This document shows, piece by piece, positions 42,422-52,439 of a stretch of DNA of 64,000 bases. The stretch spans positions 149,680 through 213,679 of the forward strand of contig JAFZWM010000007.1 of the NCBI GenBank assembly GCA_017617315.1. The letters are read 5' to 3'. The position numbers and the translations under genes are program-made. The stretch comes from Bacteroidaceae bacterium (GTDB lineage: Bacteria; Bacteroidota; Bacteroidia; Bacteroidales; Bacteroidaceae). Positions within the stretch are counted from its first letter, which is position 1. Every line of letters begins with the position of its first letter. The notes under the pieces were generated by a model that saw only the letters and a program-made list of their open reading frames with translations, was not told the DNA's origin and ran no database searches.

Positions 42422-44134
42422 ATGAGTGATAATAACAAACTTTTGGTTAGCGATCTGTGTACGGTCCTAATGGATAGACACAAGATTACGAAGAATGATG
42501 CAAAGGTGTTTATTAGCACTTTCTTTGATGTAATACTTGAAGGACTTGAACAGGATCGTATTGTTAAGATAAAGGGACTCGGCACATTCAAGCTTGTAAA
42601 TGTCGAAAGCAGGGAAAGCATAAATGTGTCGACAGGGGAGCGTTTCGAGATTTCGGGACATACAAAGATTACGTTCGTTCCCGAAAACGGACTGAAATTG
42701 CAGGTGAACCGTCCGTTTGCCGACTTTACTACAACCAAAATCGTTTCCGACGAGGTGGCAAACCTTATCGGACAGAATACCAATATCGTCTATGGCGATG
42801 ATGACGATTCGGACGACGATGTATTCGACGAGACAGACGAAAACATCGTTGATGCTGCATCTGCAAAGGAAATGTCGCCTGCCGAGGAAGATGCAGATTT
42901 TACAATCGTAGCACCTTCTGAAAACCTTGAGAAGGAAGAAACATCGCAAGCTCCATTGGCAGAGATTGCCGGGAAGGAGCTTGAAGAGACCGATTCTGCC
43001 GAAGCCGCGGCAGAAGAATTGGAACAAATCGCCGTTAAAAGCGAGGAAAAACCTGAAGACCAAATAAATATCGCTTCTGAAGAGAAGCCTGCTATTGAAA
43101 AACAAAAGAAAGTTATAACCGTGATGTCCGAGAAATCTAAACGTGAAGTAAAGGTTATCAGAATTCAGCCGCTTCACCCTAAAGGAGAAAACACATCGTC
43201 CTCGCTTTCTGAAAGGAAGCAGGAAACCGCAGAACAGCCATCGGCAAATGTTATTGTGGTAGAAAAAAAGACTACGGAAAATGCGGATAGCAATGCCGCA
43301 TCTGTTACAAATGCCGCTCCGCAGACATCAGAAGCAAATGCGGCGCAGCCTGAAAATCCGATTGCTGCTCCTGTAGCCGAAAGCAAGCCTGTTGAACAGC
43401 AGACCGTGGCATCTCAAAACATTGAAAATGTGCAGAAAAATGTCGCTCCTTCTCCTGAAAAGGCAGAAAGCGTCGTTTCTGCAACAAATAATGCCGCTCC
43501 TCAGCAGAGCAATCCTTCGCAGACTGCTGATAGAGTGGCTTCAGAGCCAGTCCGTCCTCAGCAGACTGCTGAAAATGTTGTAAGTCAAACAGCAGCACCA
43601 CGTCCAAGCAGAATTGTTGAGTTGGAAGAAGAAAACAACTTCTTCGGCGATAAGAAGATTTGGATTGTAGTTGCTATAGCCGTTATCGTCAGCATATTGT
43701 TCTTCTTTGTCGGAAGATTTACAGGCAAGAGCGCAGGCGAGAAGCAGACAAAGGAGTTGTACGTTCCGTTGTTGCAGAATGCTCAGGAGACAATGAAGGC
43801 GGCTCAGAAAGAAGCCGACAAACTGAAGCGCGAGAAGAAGCAGTTGCAGGAAAGCCAGAAGCACGAAAAGGAGCAGGCTGCCGCCGCTGAGGAAGAACCG
43901 AAGGGCAAAAAGTACGCAACCTTTGCGTCGTGCTCTGATTATAAGTTCAAGGTCGTGGGCATAAAACGCTATCACGAACTGAAGAACGGCGAGTCGCTCC
44001 TTAAGATTGCCGAGCAGGAATACGGTTCGGCCGAATGTGCATCGTATATCGTGAAGCTGAACAAGATAAAAGATGCGAATAAGGTTAATAAAGGTACGGT
44101 TTTGGCTATTCCGAAACTCGAACCTGTTAAGTAA
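42422..44134 (+). CDS. HU-like domain fused to membrane segment and LysM
   Basis: A 570-residue multi-part protein. Residues 1-105 form an HU-like DNA-binding domain (KIKGLGTFKLVNVESRESINV, HTKITFVPENGLK). A long acidic and Gln/Pro/Ala-rich disordered region (about 120-405) leads to one membrane helix (about 411-432, IWIVVAIAVIVSILFFFVG), a Lys/Glu/Gln coiled coil (about 440-495) and a C-terminal LysM-like module (about 515-567, KNGESLLKIAEQEYG). If the membrane is crossed once with the N-terminus inside, DNA on one side and peptidoglycan on the other would be joined through one chain. This is inferred from layout. Last gene of the ftsY-rimO-HU unit. Confidence 0.88.
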   Translation: MSDNNKLLVSDLCTVLMDRHKITKNDAKVFISTFFDVILEGLEQDRIVKIKGLGTFKLVNVESRESINVSTGERFEISGHTKITFVPENGLKLQVNRPFADFTTTKIVSDEVANLIGQNTNIVYGDDDDSDDDVFDETDENIVDAASAKEMSPAEEDADFTIVAPSENLEKEETSQAPLAEIAGKELEETDSAEAAAEELEQIAVKSEEKPEDQINIASEEKPAIEKQKKVITVMSEKSKREVKVIRIQPLHPKGENTSSSLSERKQETAEQPSANVIVVEKKTTENADSNAASVTNAAPQTSEANAAQPENPIAAPVAESKPVEQQTVASQNIENVQKNVAPSPEKAESVVSATNNAAPQQSNPSQTADRVASEPVRPQQTAENVVSQTAAPRPSRIVELEEENNFFGDKKIWIVVAIAVIVSILFFFVGRFTGKSAGEKQTKELYVPLLQNAQETMKAAQKEADKLKREKKQLQESQKHEKEQAAAAEEEPKGKKYATFASCSDYKFKVVGIKRYHELKNGESLLKIAEQEYGSAECASYIVKLNKIKDANKVNKGTVLAIPKLEPVK

Positions 44135-44178
44135 AGTTAAAATAATACTTTAATTTCGCCGTTATTGGAAATAAAATG

Positions 44179-44186
44179 TAAATTTG
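44179..44186 (+). promoter_or_regulatory. Probable -7 box for the moxR-bat operon
   Basis: TAAATTTG followed by CAT, 23 nt before the moxR ATG; the -33 element is weak (TTTC at 21 nt). Confidence 0.45.
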
Positions 44187-44208
44187 CATAAAAAATAAAA
44201 ATAGAATT

Positions 44209-45204
44209 ATGGCAGAATCTATAGATATCAGAGCTCTTAACGCTGAAATTGAGGCGCAGAGCGCATTCGTTACCAGCTTGAAGGCTGGTATGAATCAGGT
44301 TATTGTTGGTCAGACTCACCTTGTAGAGTCTTTGTTGATTGGTTTGTTGTCTAACGGGCACGTTCTTCTCGAAGGTGTTCCGGGTTTGGCTAAGACATTG
44401 GCCATTAAGACATTGGCAAACTTAGTAAGCGGACAGTTCAGTCGAGTTCAGTTCACTCCCGATTTGTTGCCTGCCGATGTTATCGGTACAATGATTTACA
44501 GTCAGAGTGAAGGAAAGTTCATCGCAAACCGCGGTCCTATTTTCGCAAACTTCGTGCTTGCAGATGAGATCAACCGTGCTCCTGCCAAGGTTCAGTCAGC
44601 ACTTCTCGAGGCAATGCAGGAGCGTCAGGTAACTCTCGGTAAGGAAACATTCAACTTGCCAAAGCCGTTCCTTGTATTGGCTACACAGAATCCGGTAGAG
44701 CAGGAAGGTACATACACGTTGCCTGAGGCACAGATGGACCGTTTCATGCTGAAGGTTGTCATCACATATCCTAAGATTGAGGAGGAGATGCAGATTATGC
44801 GCGCCATGATTAACGGCGACAAGCAAGAGGTTAATCCAATCCTTTCTACCGACGAGATTCTTAAGGCCCGCGAGGTTGTTAAGAAGGTTTATATCGACGA
44901 GAAGATTCAGAAATATATTGCGGATATTATCTTCGCAACCCGATTCCCTGAGAAGTACGGAATGGAGGATATCAAGAACTTCATCTCATTCGGTGGCTCT
45001 CCTCGTGCTTCTATCAGTTTGTGCCTTGCATCAAGAGCATACGCATTCATCCAGCGTCGTGGCTATGTAATCCCAGAGGATGTACGTGCCGTAGCTCATG
45101 ATGTATTGCGTCATCGTATCGGTATCACATACGAGGCAGAGGCTAATAACGTTACTTCCGACGATATTGTAACTAAGATTCTTAATCAGGTTCAAGTTCC
45201 TTAA
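44209..45204 (+). CDS. moxR: MoxR-family AAA+ ATPase
   Basis: AAA+ ATPase thought to act as a chaperone on proteins with von Willebrand A domains. Walker A is GVPGLAKT (56-63), Walker B VLADEINRAP, sensor ATQNPVEQEGTY. 331 residues. First gene of the moxR-DUF58-batABCDE operon, so its clients are probably BatA and BatB. Confidence 0.95.
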   Translation: MAESIDIRALNAEIEAQSAFVTSLKAGMNQVIVGQTHLVESLLIGLLSNGHVLLEGVPGLAKTLAIKTLANLVSGQFSRVQFTPDLLPADVIGTMIYSQSEGKFIANRGPIFANFVLADEINRAPAKVQSALLEAMQERQVTLGKETFNLPKPFLVLATQNPVEQEGTYTLPEAQMDRFMLKVVITYPKIEEEMQIMRAMINGDKQEVNPILSTDEILKAREVVKKVYIDEKIQKYIADIIFATRFPEKYGMEDIKNFISFGGSPRASISLCLASRAYAFIQRRGYVIPEDVRAVAHDVLRHRIGITYEAEANNVTSDDIVTKILNQVQVP

Positions 45205-45208
45205 TTGA

Positions 45209-46078
45209 ATGGAAACAAGTGAGATTTTACAGCGTGTCCGCCGTATTGAGATAAAGACACGTGGCTTGTCTAACAACATCTTTGCAGGCGAGTATCACTC
45301 AGCCTTCAAGGGTAGGGGTATGTCGTTTGCTGAGGTGCGCGAGTATCAGTTTGGTGATGATATCCGCGACATCGACTGGAACGTAACAGCCCGATTCGAC
45401 AAGCCTTTTGTTAAAGTCTTTGAGGAGGAACGTGAGCTTACTGTGATGCTTATGGTCGATGTTTCTTCGAGCCTCGTGTTCGGTACTAAGAACATGATGA
45501 AGAAGGACATGGCTACGGAAATTGCTGCGACGATTGCATTCTCTGCAATTCAGAACAACGATAAGATTGGTGTGATATTCTTCTCCGACAAAATAGAGAA
45601 GTTCATTCCGCCGAAGAAAGGCCGTAAGCACATATTGTACATAATACGCGAACTGATTAGTTTCGAGCCGGAGAGCAACAAGACAGACTTGAAACTGGCT
45701 CTCGAATATCTGAGCAATGTGATGAAGCGCAAGTGCACGGCATTCCTGCTCAGCGATTTTATTGACAGTAACGACTACAGTCAGGTGCTTACGATTGCAA
45801 ACCGCAAGCACGATGTCGTGGCAATTCAGCTCTACGACCAGCGCATAGCCGAGCTGCCCGATGTTGGACTGATAAAGGTACACGATGCCGAAACAGGTTA
45901 CGAACAGTATGTAGACACATCATCAAAGAAGGTGCGCGATGCGCATCGTCAATGGTGGATTAGAAATCAGCGCAAGCTTGCCGAAACATTTACGAAAAGC
46001 AACGTTGATTCTGTGTCTATTCGTACCGACGGCGACTATGTAAAGGCTTTGATGAACCTGTTCGCAAAACGAAATTAG
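45209..46078 (+). CDS. DUF58 domain protein
   Basis: Cytoplasmic protein of 289 residues with the DUF58 core YQFGDDIRDIDWNVTARFDKPFVKVFEEERE and a degenerate VWA-like half (MLMVDVSSSLVFGTK). It always follows MoxR in Bat-type operons and is believed to work with it; the activity is unknown. 4 nt after moxR. Confidence 0.92.
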   Translation: METSEILQRVRRIEIKTRGLSNNIFAGEYHSAFKGRGMSFAEVREYQFGDDIRDIDWNVTARFDKPFVKVFEEERELTVMLMVDVSSSLVFGTKNMMKKDMATEIAATIAFSAIQNNDKIGVIFFSDKIEKFIPPKKGRKHILYIIRELISFEPESNKTDLKLALEYLSNVMKRKCTAFLLSDFIDSNDYSQVLTIANRKHDVVAIQLYDQRIAELPDVGLIKVHDAETGYEQYVDTSSKKVRDAHRQWWIRNQRKLAETFTKSNVDSVSIRTDGDYVKALMNLFAKRN

Positions 46079-46081
46079 CAA

Positions 46082-47161
46082 ATGAGAAACAATATTCTAA
46101 ATAGGCTTTGTGCTGTGTTGCTTGCCGTTCTTGTCGGCTCATCGGCGATGGCTCAGGTGCAGGTAACATCGAAGATTGATTCTTTGCAGATGCTGATTGG
46201 TCAGCAGACGAAGATTCGTCTTGAGGTTACGCTCAACAAGTCGCAGAAGGCTATTTTCCCCGAGTTCAACGACTCCGTGCCGGTGGCAGAAGGTATTGAA
46301 TTGGTTGAGAAGGAAAAGATGGATACTGCCTATCTGGGCGATGGCATGAGAATGCGTCTGACGCAGAACTACATCGTTACGTCGTGGGATTCGGCATTGT
46401 ATTCTATTCCTGAGATGGTCGTAAAGGTCGGAAATCAGGAGTACAAGACCAACAGACTTGTTCTCAAGGTGTTGTCTATTCCGGTAGATACTCTGCATCC
46501 CGAGAGGTTCTACGGCCCAAAGCCAACGATGGTAGTTCCATTCTCGTGGGACGACTGGGAAGGAGTGTTCTATGTATCGCTGCTTCTGATTGTGGTAGTC
46601 GTTGTCATAGCATACCTTTTCGTCAATTTCAAGCAGAACAAGCCGATTATCCGCCGTATAAAGGTCGAGCCAAAGATTCCTGCCCATCAAAAGGCAATGG
46701 CACAGATTCAGAGCATCAAGAATGTCGATGCGTCGGTTGACAGCAAGGACTATTTCACCAAGCTTACTGATGTTATCCGCGAGTATATAAAGGAGCGTTA
46801 CAACTTTAGCGCGCTTGAGATGACATCGAGTGAAATCATCGCCAAGCTAACCGAGATGCACGACGACAAGGCTCTGGACGAGCTTCGCGACCTTTTCATG
46901 ACTGCCGACCTTGTGAAGTTTGCAAAGTATGAGGTTGTTATCGACGAGAATGACAAGAATTTGGTTAATGCCGTAAAATACATTAACGAGACTAAGATTG
47001 AGGAGACGCTTGAGGATACCAAGCCAAAGGTAATCATAGTTGAGGAAACAAAGACCAAGAAGAGCAAGTACTTCATGCTTGCGGCTATGGTTGTACTTGC
47101 AGGCCTTTCGGCAGCAGGATTGTGCTACATCATCTATGTTATTTACAATCTTTATAACTAA
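46082..47161 (+). CDS. Bat operon membrane protein (BatD/DUF4381-like)
   Basis: A 359-residue protein with signal peptide (SSAMAQ, about 24), a periplasmic beta-rich part resembling the start of BatD (VTSKIDSLQMLIGQQTKIRLEV), a membrane helix (about 165-185), a cytoplasmic helical part (DVIREYIKERYNFSALEMTSSEI) and a second helix near the C-terminus. The cytoplasmic segment resembles the one of BatD at 49853, so both may bind the same partner. 3 nt after DUF58. Confidence 0.82.
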   Translation: MRNNILNRLCAVLLAVLVGSSAMAQVQVTSKIDSLQMLIGQQTKIRLEVTLNKSQKAIFPEFNDSVPVAEGIELVEKEKMDTAYLGDGMRMRLTQNYIVTSWDSALYSIPEMVVKVGNQEYKTNRLVLKVLSIPVDTLHPERFYGPKPTMVVPFSWDDWEGVFYVSLLLIVVVVVIAYLFVNFKQNKPIIRRIKVEPKIPAHQKAMAQIQSIKNVDASVDSKDYFTKLTDVIREYIKERYNFSALEMTSSEIIAKLTEMHDDKALDELRDLFMTADLVKFAKYEVVIDENDKNLVNAVKYINETKIEETLEDTKPKVIIVEETKTKKSKYFMLAAMVVLAGLSAAGLCYIIYVIYNLYN

Positions 47162-47167
47162 TTTGAA

Positions 47168-48166
47168 ATGACTTTTGCAAATTCAGAATATTTTTTTCTG
47201 CTCATACTGCTGATACCGTACATTTTGTGGTATCTGCTCAGAAGCAAGAAGTCTGAACCTACATTGCAGGTGTCAGATACACACATGTTCGAGTTCGCTC
47301 CGCGCAGCTACAAGGAGTATCTGGTGCATGTGCCATTCATCCTGCGCATAATAGCGTTCGTAATGCTGATATGCGTTCTGGCGCGCCCTCAGACTCGCAA
47401 CAGTTGGAGCGAGTCTGATGTCGAGGGAATTGATATCATGATGTGTATGGACGTGAGTACGAGTATGCTTGCCGAGGATCTGAAGCCGAACCGCATCGAG
47501 GCGGCTAAGGAGGTGGCTGCCGAGTTCATCAACAGCCGTCCGAACGATAACATCGGTCTGGCAATATTTGCCGGCGAGAGCTTCACTCAATGTCCGATGA
47601 CGACCGACCATAACGTTCTACTGAACCTCTTCAACAACGTGCAATGCGACATCGCACAGCGCGGCATGATTGAGGACGGTACGGCCATCGGTATGGGTAT
47701 CGCCACAGGTGTGAGCCGCCTTCAGGACAGCAAGGCTAAGAGCAAGGTTATCATCTTGTTGACCGATGGTTCTAATAACCGAGGCGATATATCTCCGGCT
47801 ACGGCTGCCGAGATTGCCAAGAGTCTTGGTGTGAGAGTCTACACCATTGGCGTTGGTTCGGTTGGATATGCTCCGTTCCCGATGGATACAGGTGCTGGAG
47901 TTCAGTATGTAAACGTTCCGGTTGATATTGATGAGAAGACGCTTACTGATATTGCAACTGCTACCGACGGCGCATACTATCGTGCCACATCCAAGGAGCA
48001 GCTTGAGCAGATTTATAAGGATATCGACAAACTTGAGAAAACAAAGTTGAGTGTTAAGGAATACAGCAAGCGCAGCGAGTCGTATCAGTTGTTTGCGTGG
48101 ATTGCATTCTTCTGCATATTTGCCGAGCTGCTATTGCGTAACACAATATTAAAAAGAATTCCATAA
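47168..48166 (+). CDS. batA: BatA, VWA-domain membrane protein
   Basis: 332 residues; two membrane helices near the N-terminus, a cytosolic or periplasmic von Willebrand A domain with intact metal site DVSTS (95-99) and a C-terminal helix. Bat proteins were named for Bacteroides aerotolerance; a mechanism is not established. 6 nt after the preceding gene. Confidence 0.92.
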   Translation: MTFANSEYFFLLILLIPYILWYLLRSKKSEPTLQVSDTHMFEFAPRSYKEYLVHVPFILRIIAFVMLICVLARPQTRNSWSESDVEGIDIMMCMDVSTSMLAEDLKPNRIEAAKEVAAEFINSRPNDNIGLAIFAGESFTQCPMTTDHNVLLNLFNNVQCDIAQRGMIEDGTAIGMGIATGVSRLQDSKAKSKVIILLTDGSNNRGDISPATAAEIAKSLGVRVYTIGVGSVGYAPFPMDTGAGVQYVNVPVDIDEKTLTDIATATDGAYYRATSKEQLEQIYKDIDKLEKTKLSVKEYSKRSESYQLFAWIAFFCIFAELLLRNTILKRIP

Positions 48167-48177
48167 ACAAGTGTACA

Positions 48178-49197
48178 ATGTTCCGATTTGAAGATTCTAC
48201 TTATTTGTATATACTTTTCATTATACCAGTTCTGATTGCATTGTATTATCTGTCAAACTGGCATAAGAAACGCCGTATGGCAAAATATGGCGAATGGAAT
48301 TTGCTGAAGCAGCTGATGATTGACTATTCATCTTACCGCCCAGACGTTAAGTTCTGGCTGGTGTGCGTGGCGTTGGCACTTGTTATCGTGATGCTGGCGC
48401 GTCCGCAGTTCGGTTCAAAGATGGATACAGTTAAGCGAAGCGGCATCGAGGCGATGATTTGTATGGATATTTCCAATTCGATGTTGGCTGAGGATGTTTC
48501 GCCAAGCCGTCTGGACCGTGCCAAGATGATAGTGTCGAAGCTTGTCGACAACATGGACAACGACAAGGTGGGACTTGTGCTTTTTGCCGGCGATGCCTTC
48601 ACGCAGTTGCCAATGACTGCCGATTATGTTTCGGCAAAGATGTTCCTTGACGGAGCGAATCCTTCGCTCATAAACCTTCAGGGAACCGATATAAAGAAGG
48701 CTATAAAGATAGCATCCGGCAGTTTCTCGAAGAACGACAAGGTTGGTCGAGCCATCATCCTTATTACCGATGGCGAGGACAACGAGGGCGGAGCAATCGA
48801 GGCAGCAAGAGAGGCTCAGAAGAAGGGTATAAACATCTATATCTTGGGTATTGGCGATGCTAGCGGTGCTCGTATTCCTGATGGAAACGGCGGATATATG
48901 GTCGACCATTCGGGAAATACCGTTATAACTCGTCTTAACGAGGAAATGTGCCGTCAGATTGCACAGTCGGGCAAGGGCAAGTACATTCACGTTGACAACT
49001 CGAACTCGGCACAGAACGAACTGAACTCAGAAATCAGCAAGCTTGCAAAGAGCGAGATGGAGAGTACAATCTATTCTGAATATGACGAGCAGTTTCAGGC
49101 ATTTGCGTTGCTTGTACTTGTGTTGCTTGTAGTTGACATCTGCGTTCTCGAGAAGAAGAATCCGTTGTCAAAGAAGTTCAAATTATTCTCTAAATGA
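48178..49197 (+). CDS. batB: BatB, VWA-domain membrane protein
   Basis: 339 residues, paralogue of BatA with the same helix-VWA-helix plan; the metal site is DISNS (97-101) and the Thr/Asp residues in LFAGDAFTQLPMT and LITDGEDNEGG are kept. BatA and BatB probably pair. Overlaps batC by four bases. Confidence 0.93.
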   Translation: MFRFEDSTYLYILFIIPVLIALYYLSNWHKKRRMAKYGEWNLLKQLMIDYSSYRPDVKFWLVCVALALVIVMLARPQFGSKMDTVKRSGIEAMICMDISNSMLAEDVSPSRLDRAKMIVSKLVDNMDNDKVGLVLFAGDAFTQLPMTADYVSAKMFLDGANPSLINLQGTDIKKAIKIASGSFSKNDKVGRAIILITDGEDNEGGAIEAAREAQKKGINIYILGIGDASGARIPDGNGGYMVDHSGNTVITRLNEEMCRQIAQSGKGKYIHVDNSNSAQNELNSEISKLAKSEMESTIYSEYDEQFQAFALLVLVLLVVDICVLEKKNPLSKKFKLFSK

Positions 49198-49844
49198 CCA
49201 TGAAGAAATTTTTCATATTCATTATAATAATGTTGATCCTTCCGGTGTGTGCCATGGCGCAGACCGACCGCGACTATATACGCAAGGGCAACAGAATGAT
49301 GAGAGACAGCAATTTTGTAGAGGCAGAGAAGTACTACCTCAAGGCGGTGGAGCGGAACAGCAACAACGTCGAGGCGGTATACAATCTCGGAAATGCCTAC
49401 TTGTTGCAGCATAAGGGCAAAGAGGCGTACGAGCAGTATGAAAAGGCTTCGAAGATGACCGACAACAAAACAAAGCTCGCAAAGATTTATCACAATATGG
49501 GCGTTGTTCTTCAGAGTGTGCGAAACTTGAATCTGGCTGCCGATATGTATAAGAAAGCGTTGCGTTGCAATCCTAACGACGACGAGGCGCGCTACAACTA
49601 CATTCTCTGCAAGAAGCAGACCAAGAATCAGAAGAAGGAGGAGAAGAAGCAACAACAGCAGCAGAAACAGGAAGAAAAGAAGGTCGAAAAGAAGCAGGTG
49701 CAGCAAGAAATTCAGAAGAGCAGCATGACTAAGCAGAATGCCAAGCAGATGCTGAACGCTGTAATGCAGGACGAGAAAAATATTCAGAACAAGCTACAAC
49801 AGAAGGTTCAGAGCAACCGTCGTAGTCTTGAGAAAAACTGGTAG
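49194..49844 (+). CDS. batC: BatC, TPR protein
   Basis: 216 residues: signal peptide (MAQTDRD after hydrophobic MLILPVCA), tetratricopeptide repeats (about 25-125, AEKYYLKAVERNSNNVEAVY, NMGVVLQSVRNLNLAADMY) and a Lys/Gln/Glu-rich C-terminal helix with runs of Gln. Likely periplasmic scaffold for BatA/B. The ATG at 49200 (MKKFFIF) is an equally good start. Confidence 0.9.
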   Translation: MTMKKFFIFIIIMLILPVCAMAQTDRDYIRKGNRMMRDSNFVEAEKYYLKAVERNSNNVEAVYNLGNAYLLQHKGKEAYEQYEKASKMTDNKTKLAKIYHNMGVVLQSVRNLNLAADMYKKALRCNPNDDEARYNYILCKKQTKNQKKEEKKQQQQQKQEEKKVEKKQVQQEIQKSSMTKQNAKQMLNAVMQDEKNIQNKLQQKVQSNRRSLEKNW

Positions 49845-49852
49845 TAGATGGT

Positions 49853-51649
49853 ATGAAGAGAATATTTGTTATAATTTGCATCATTTTTGGTGTGATTGCC
49901 AATGCCGGTGCGCAGACAATAAAAATCTATGCGCCGGGATTGGTATCGGTAGGAGATAAATTCAGGGTAGAGTACACTATCGAGTCGGTAGATGTAAACC
50001 ATTTCCATGGTCCGAAAAACATTAGCGGACTGAACATTCTCAGCGGCCCTAACCAAAGTACGTCGCAAAGCATTACCATGATAAATGGCAAGACTTCGCG
50101 ACAGGGACGCACCAAGTTTACTTATATCGTGATGGCCACCAAGCCCGGAACATATACTATTCCGGGAGCATCGGCATCGGTTAACGGCAAGCCTGCATCA
50201 TCATCGACAACAAGCGTTAAGGTGAATGCGGCAGGAAGCGGCTCATCGGCTGGTGCATCGTCATCTTCTTCTACAAAGGCAAGCAAGGCCGGAAATGCAA
50301 TCACTCAGAAAGACTTGTTTGTGGTTACAACCGTAAACAAATCTAAGGTCTACGAGCAGGAAGCCATCTTGCTTACATATAAGATTTACACACTCGTTGA
50401 GCTGAACCAGTTTGCACTTAATATGCCTGATATGAAGGGCTTCCATACTCAGGAAGTGCCTTTGTCAAAGGAAAAGACATTCGAGGTTGAGCGTCGTAAC
50501 GGAATAAATTACAACACTTGTGTGTGGTCGCAGTATGTTCTCTTCCCTCAGCAGAGCGGCAAACTCGAAATTCCGGCTTTGAAGGCAGAGGCTGTCGTTC
50601 TTCAGGACAATGGAGCTGACGATCCGTTTGATGCAATGCTCAACGGAAACGGCAAAGTTCCGGTCAAGAAGTTCATTCCGACTCCGAAAATCACCATCGA
50701 CGTTATGCCGTTGCCAAGTAAGCCAGAGAATTTCTCGGGTGCGGTAGGCGATTTTGACATAAAGAGCGAGGTAAACACTTCGAAGTTGAAGGAAAACGAG
50801 ACTCTGACGCTGAAAATAACCGTAGAGGGCAACGGAAACATGAAGCTTCTGACTGCTCCAAAGGTTGAAGTGCCAAGCGAGTTGGAGGCTTATGACCCTA
50901 AGGTTACAGACAATACCGAACTCACTCCGAACGGCGTGAAGGGTAGCAAGACTTTCGAGTACATGTTCATTCCGCGCAGCAAGGGCGAATATACGATTCC
51001 TGCCGTCGAGTTCGTTTATTTTGACCTCAAGACGAAGCGATACAAGACCGTAAAGAGCAAAGTCTTCACCATTCATGTTGAGAAGGGCGATGGCACAAGC
51101 AAGAGCAATGCAACCGCCGACTATACGAAGCGCGACGACGATATTCATTCTATAAAACTCGGCGACGAGGATTTGTATCCGATAAACGACAATCTGTTCG
51201 GCTCGTTTACATTCTATCTCGGATTCATCATTCCGCTCGTTGTATTTGTAATTGCTTATTTCGTTATCCGTAAGATAATGGCTGATAATGCCAACGTAAC
51301 AAAGAAGCGTAAGAAGGGCGCAGGCAAGCTTGCCAACAAGCGACTTCAGGTCGCAGGCGAGATGATGAACAGACAAGACGATGCCTTCTTCGACGAGATT
51401 CTGCGTTCGCTCAGCGGATATGTTGCCGACAAGTTCAACATTCCGACGGTAGACATGACAAAGGAGAATATCCTTGCCAAGTTGAGCGAGGCTGGCGTTT
51501 CGGCCGATGTTGCCAACGAACTTGTTGATGTTCTCGACGAGTGTCAGTTTGCCAAGTTCGCACCTGGCAATGCCGACGACAAGATGCAGGCTTTGTACGG
51601 CAAGGCTTCGGACATTATCAATAAACTCGATAATCTTTTGAGCAAATGA
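49853..51649 (+). CDS. batD: BatD protein
   Basis: 598 residues: signal peptide (NAGAQ, about 21), long periplasmic beta-sandwich region with the BatD core (IKIYAPGLVSVGDKFRVEY, FTYIVMATKPGTYTIPG, GTF-like repeats), one membrane helix (about 450-470) and a cytoplasmic helical tail. A Ser/Ala-rich low-complexity stretch lies at about 120-142. Overlaps batE by four bases. Confidence 0.93.
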   Translation: MKRIFVIICIIFGVIANAGAQTIKIYAPGLVSVGDKFRVEYTIESVDVNHFHGPKNISGLNILSGPNQSTSQSITMINGKTSRQGRTKFTYIVMATKPGTYTIPGASASVNGKPASSSTTSVKVNAAGSGSSAGASSSSSTKASKAGNAITQKDLFVVTTVNKSKVYEQEAILLTYKIYTLVELNQFALNMPDMKGFHTQEVPLSKEKTFEVERRNGINYNTCVWSQYVLFPQQSGKLEIPALKAEAVVLQDNGADDPFDAMLNGNGKVPVKKFIPTPKITIDVMPLPSKPENFSGAVGDFDIKSEVNTSKLKENETLTLKITVEGNGNMKLLTAPKVEVPSELEAYDPKVTDNTELTPNGVKGSKTFEYMFIPRSKGEYTIPAVEFVYFDLKTKRYKTVKSKVFTIHVEKGDGTSKSNATADYTKRDDDIHSIKLGDEDLYPINDNLFGSFTFYLGFIIPLVVFVIAYFVIRKIMADNANVTKKRKKGAGKLANKRLQVAGEMMNRQDDAFFDEILRSLSGYVADKFNIPTVDMTKENILAKLSEAGVSADVANELVDVLDECQFAKFAPGNADDKMQALYGKASDIINKLDNLLSK

Positions 51650-52434
51650 AACATATCATAGTATATATAATGTTTATTCTTGCGGGAGTCCAGAATTCAT
51701 GGGCTCTCCGCGATACTGTAAATGCTGAGAAGTTTATAAAGGATGCAACGATGGCTAAGGCTAACGAAGCCTATCAGCAGGAGCGCTACAAGGATGCCAT
51801 CGACCTGTATTCTTCGATATACAGAACAGAACGAGTTAGTGCCGCTCTCTATTATAATTTGGGAAACAGCTATTATCGCACGGGCAACATTGCTAAGGCT
51901 ATTGTGAACTATGAGCGTGCCTATCTGCTCGACCCTTCTGATGCCGACATCAAGTTTAACCTCGACCTTGCCCGAAGCAAGACCGTCGACAAGATTACTC
52001 CGCAGAGCGAGATGTTCTTCGTTACTTGGACAAAGGCTCTCATTCTCAGCACAAGCGTAAAGGGTTGGGCAACGACGGCAATCGTAAGTTTCTCGCTGGC
52101 ATTGCTGTTAGTTTTGGTATTCATCTTCTACGACAAGCAGTTGTACCGAAAGATTGCTTTCTTTTCGGGAATCTTCTTTTTTGTGCTTTTCATCGTGGCA
52201 AATATTTTTGCATACGTTCAGCAGGACAATCTGATAAAGCGTCGTTCTGCCATCGTAACCGTTCCTGCCACAACGCTGAAGGGTGCGCCGTCTGACAATA
52301 GTGCCGATGTGCAGAGCATCCATGCCGGAACAAAGGTTTATATCGATGATATGTCGATGATTGAGTGGAAGGAAGTACATCTTGAGGACGGAAAGAAGGG
52401 ATGGGTAAGAATATCAACCATTGAAATCATCTGA
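51646..52434 (+). CDS. batE: BatE, TPR and SH3-like protein
   Basis: 262 residues: signal peptide, TPR part (about 30-110, YQQERYKDAIDLYSSIYRTE, YYNLGNSYYRTGNIAKA), two membrane helices (about 145-190) and a C-terminal SH3-like domain (about 200-262, TLKGAPSDNSADVQSIHAG, WKEVHLEDGKKGWV) that may bind peptidoglycan. End of the bat set. Confidence 0.9.
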   Translation: MKHIIVYIMFILAGVQNSWALRDTVNAEKFIKDATMAKANEAYQQERYKDAIDLYSSIYRTERVSAALYYNLGNSYYRTGNIAKAIVNYERAYLLDPSDADIKFNLDLARSKTVDKITPQSEMFFVTWTKALILSTSVKGWATTAIVSFSLALLLVLVFIFYDKQLYRKIAFFSGIFFFVLFIVANIFAYVQQDNLIKRRSAIVTVPATTLKGAPSDNSADVQSIHAGTKVYIDDMSMIEWKEVHLEDGKKGWVRISTIEII

Positions 52435-52439
52435 TTCGT

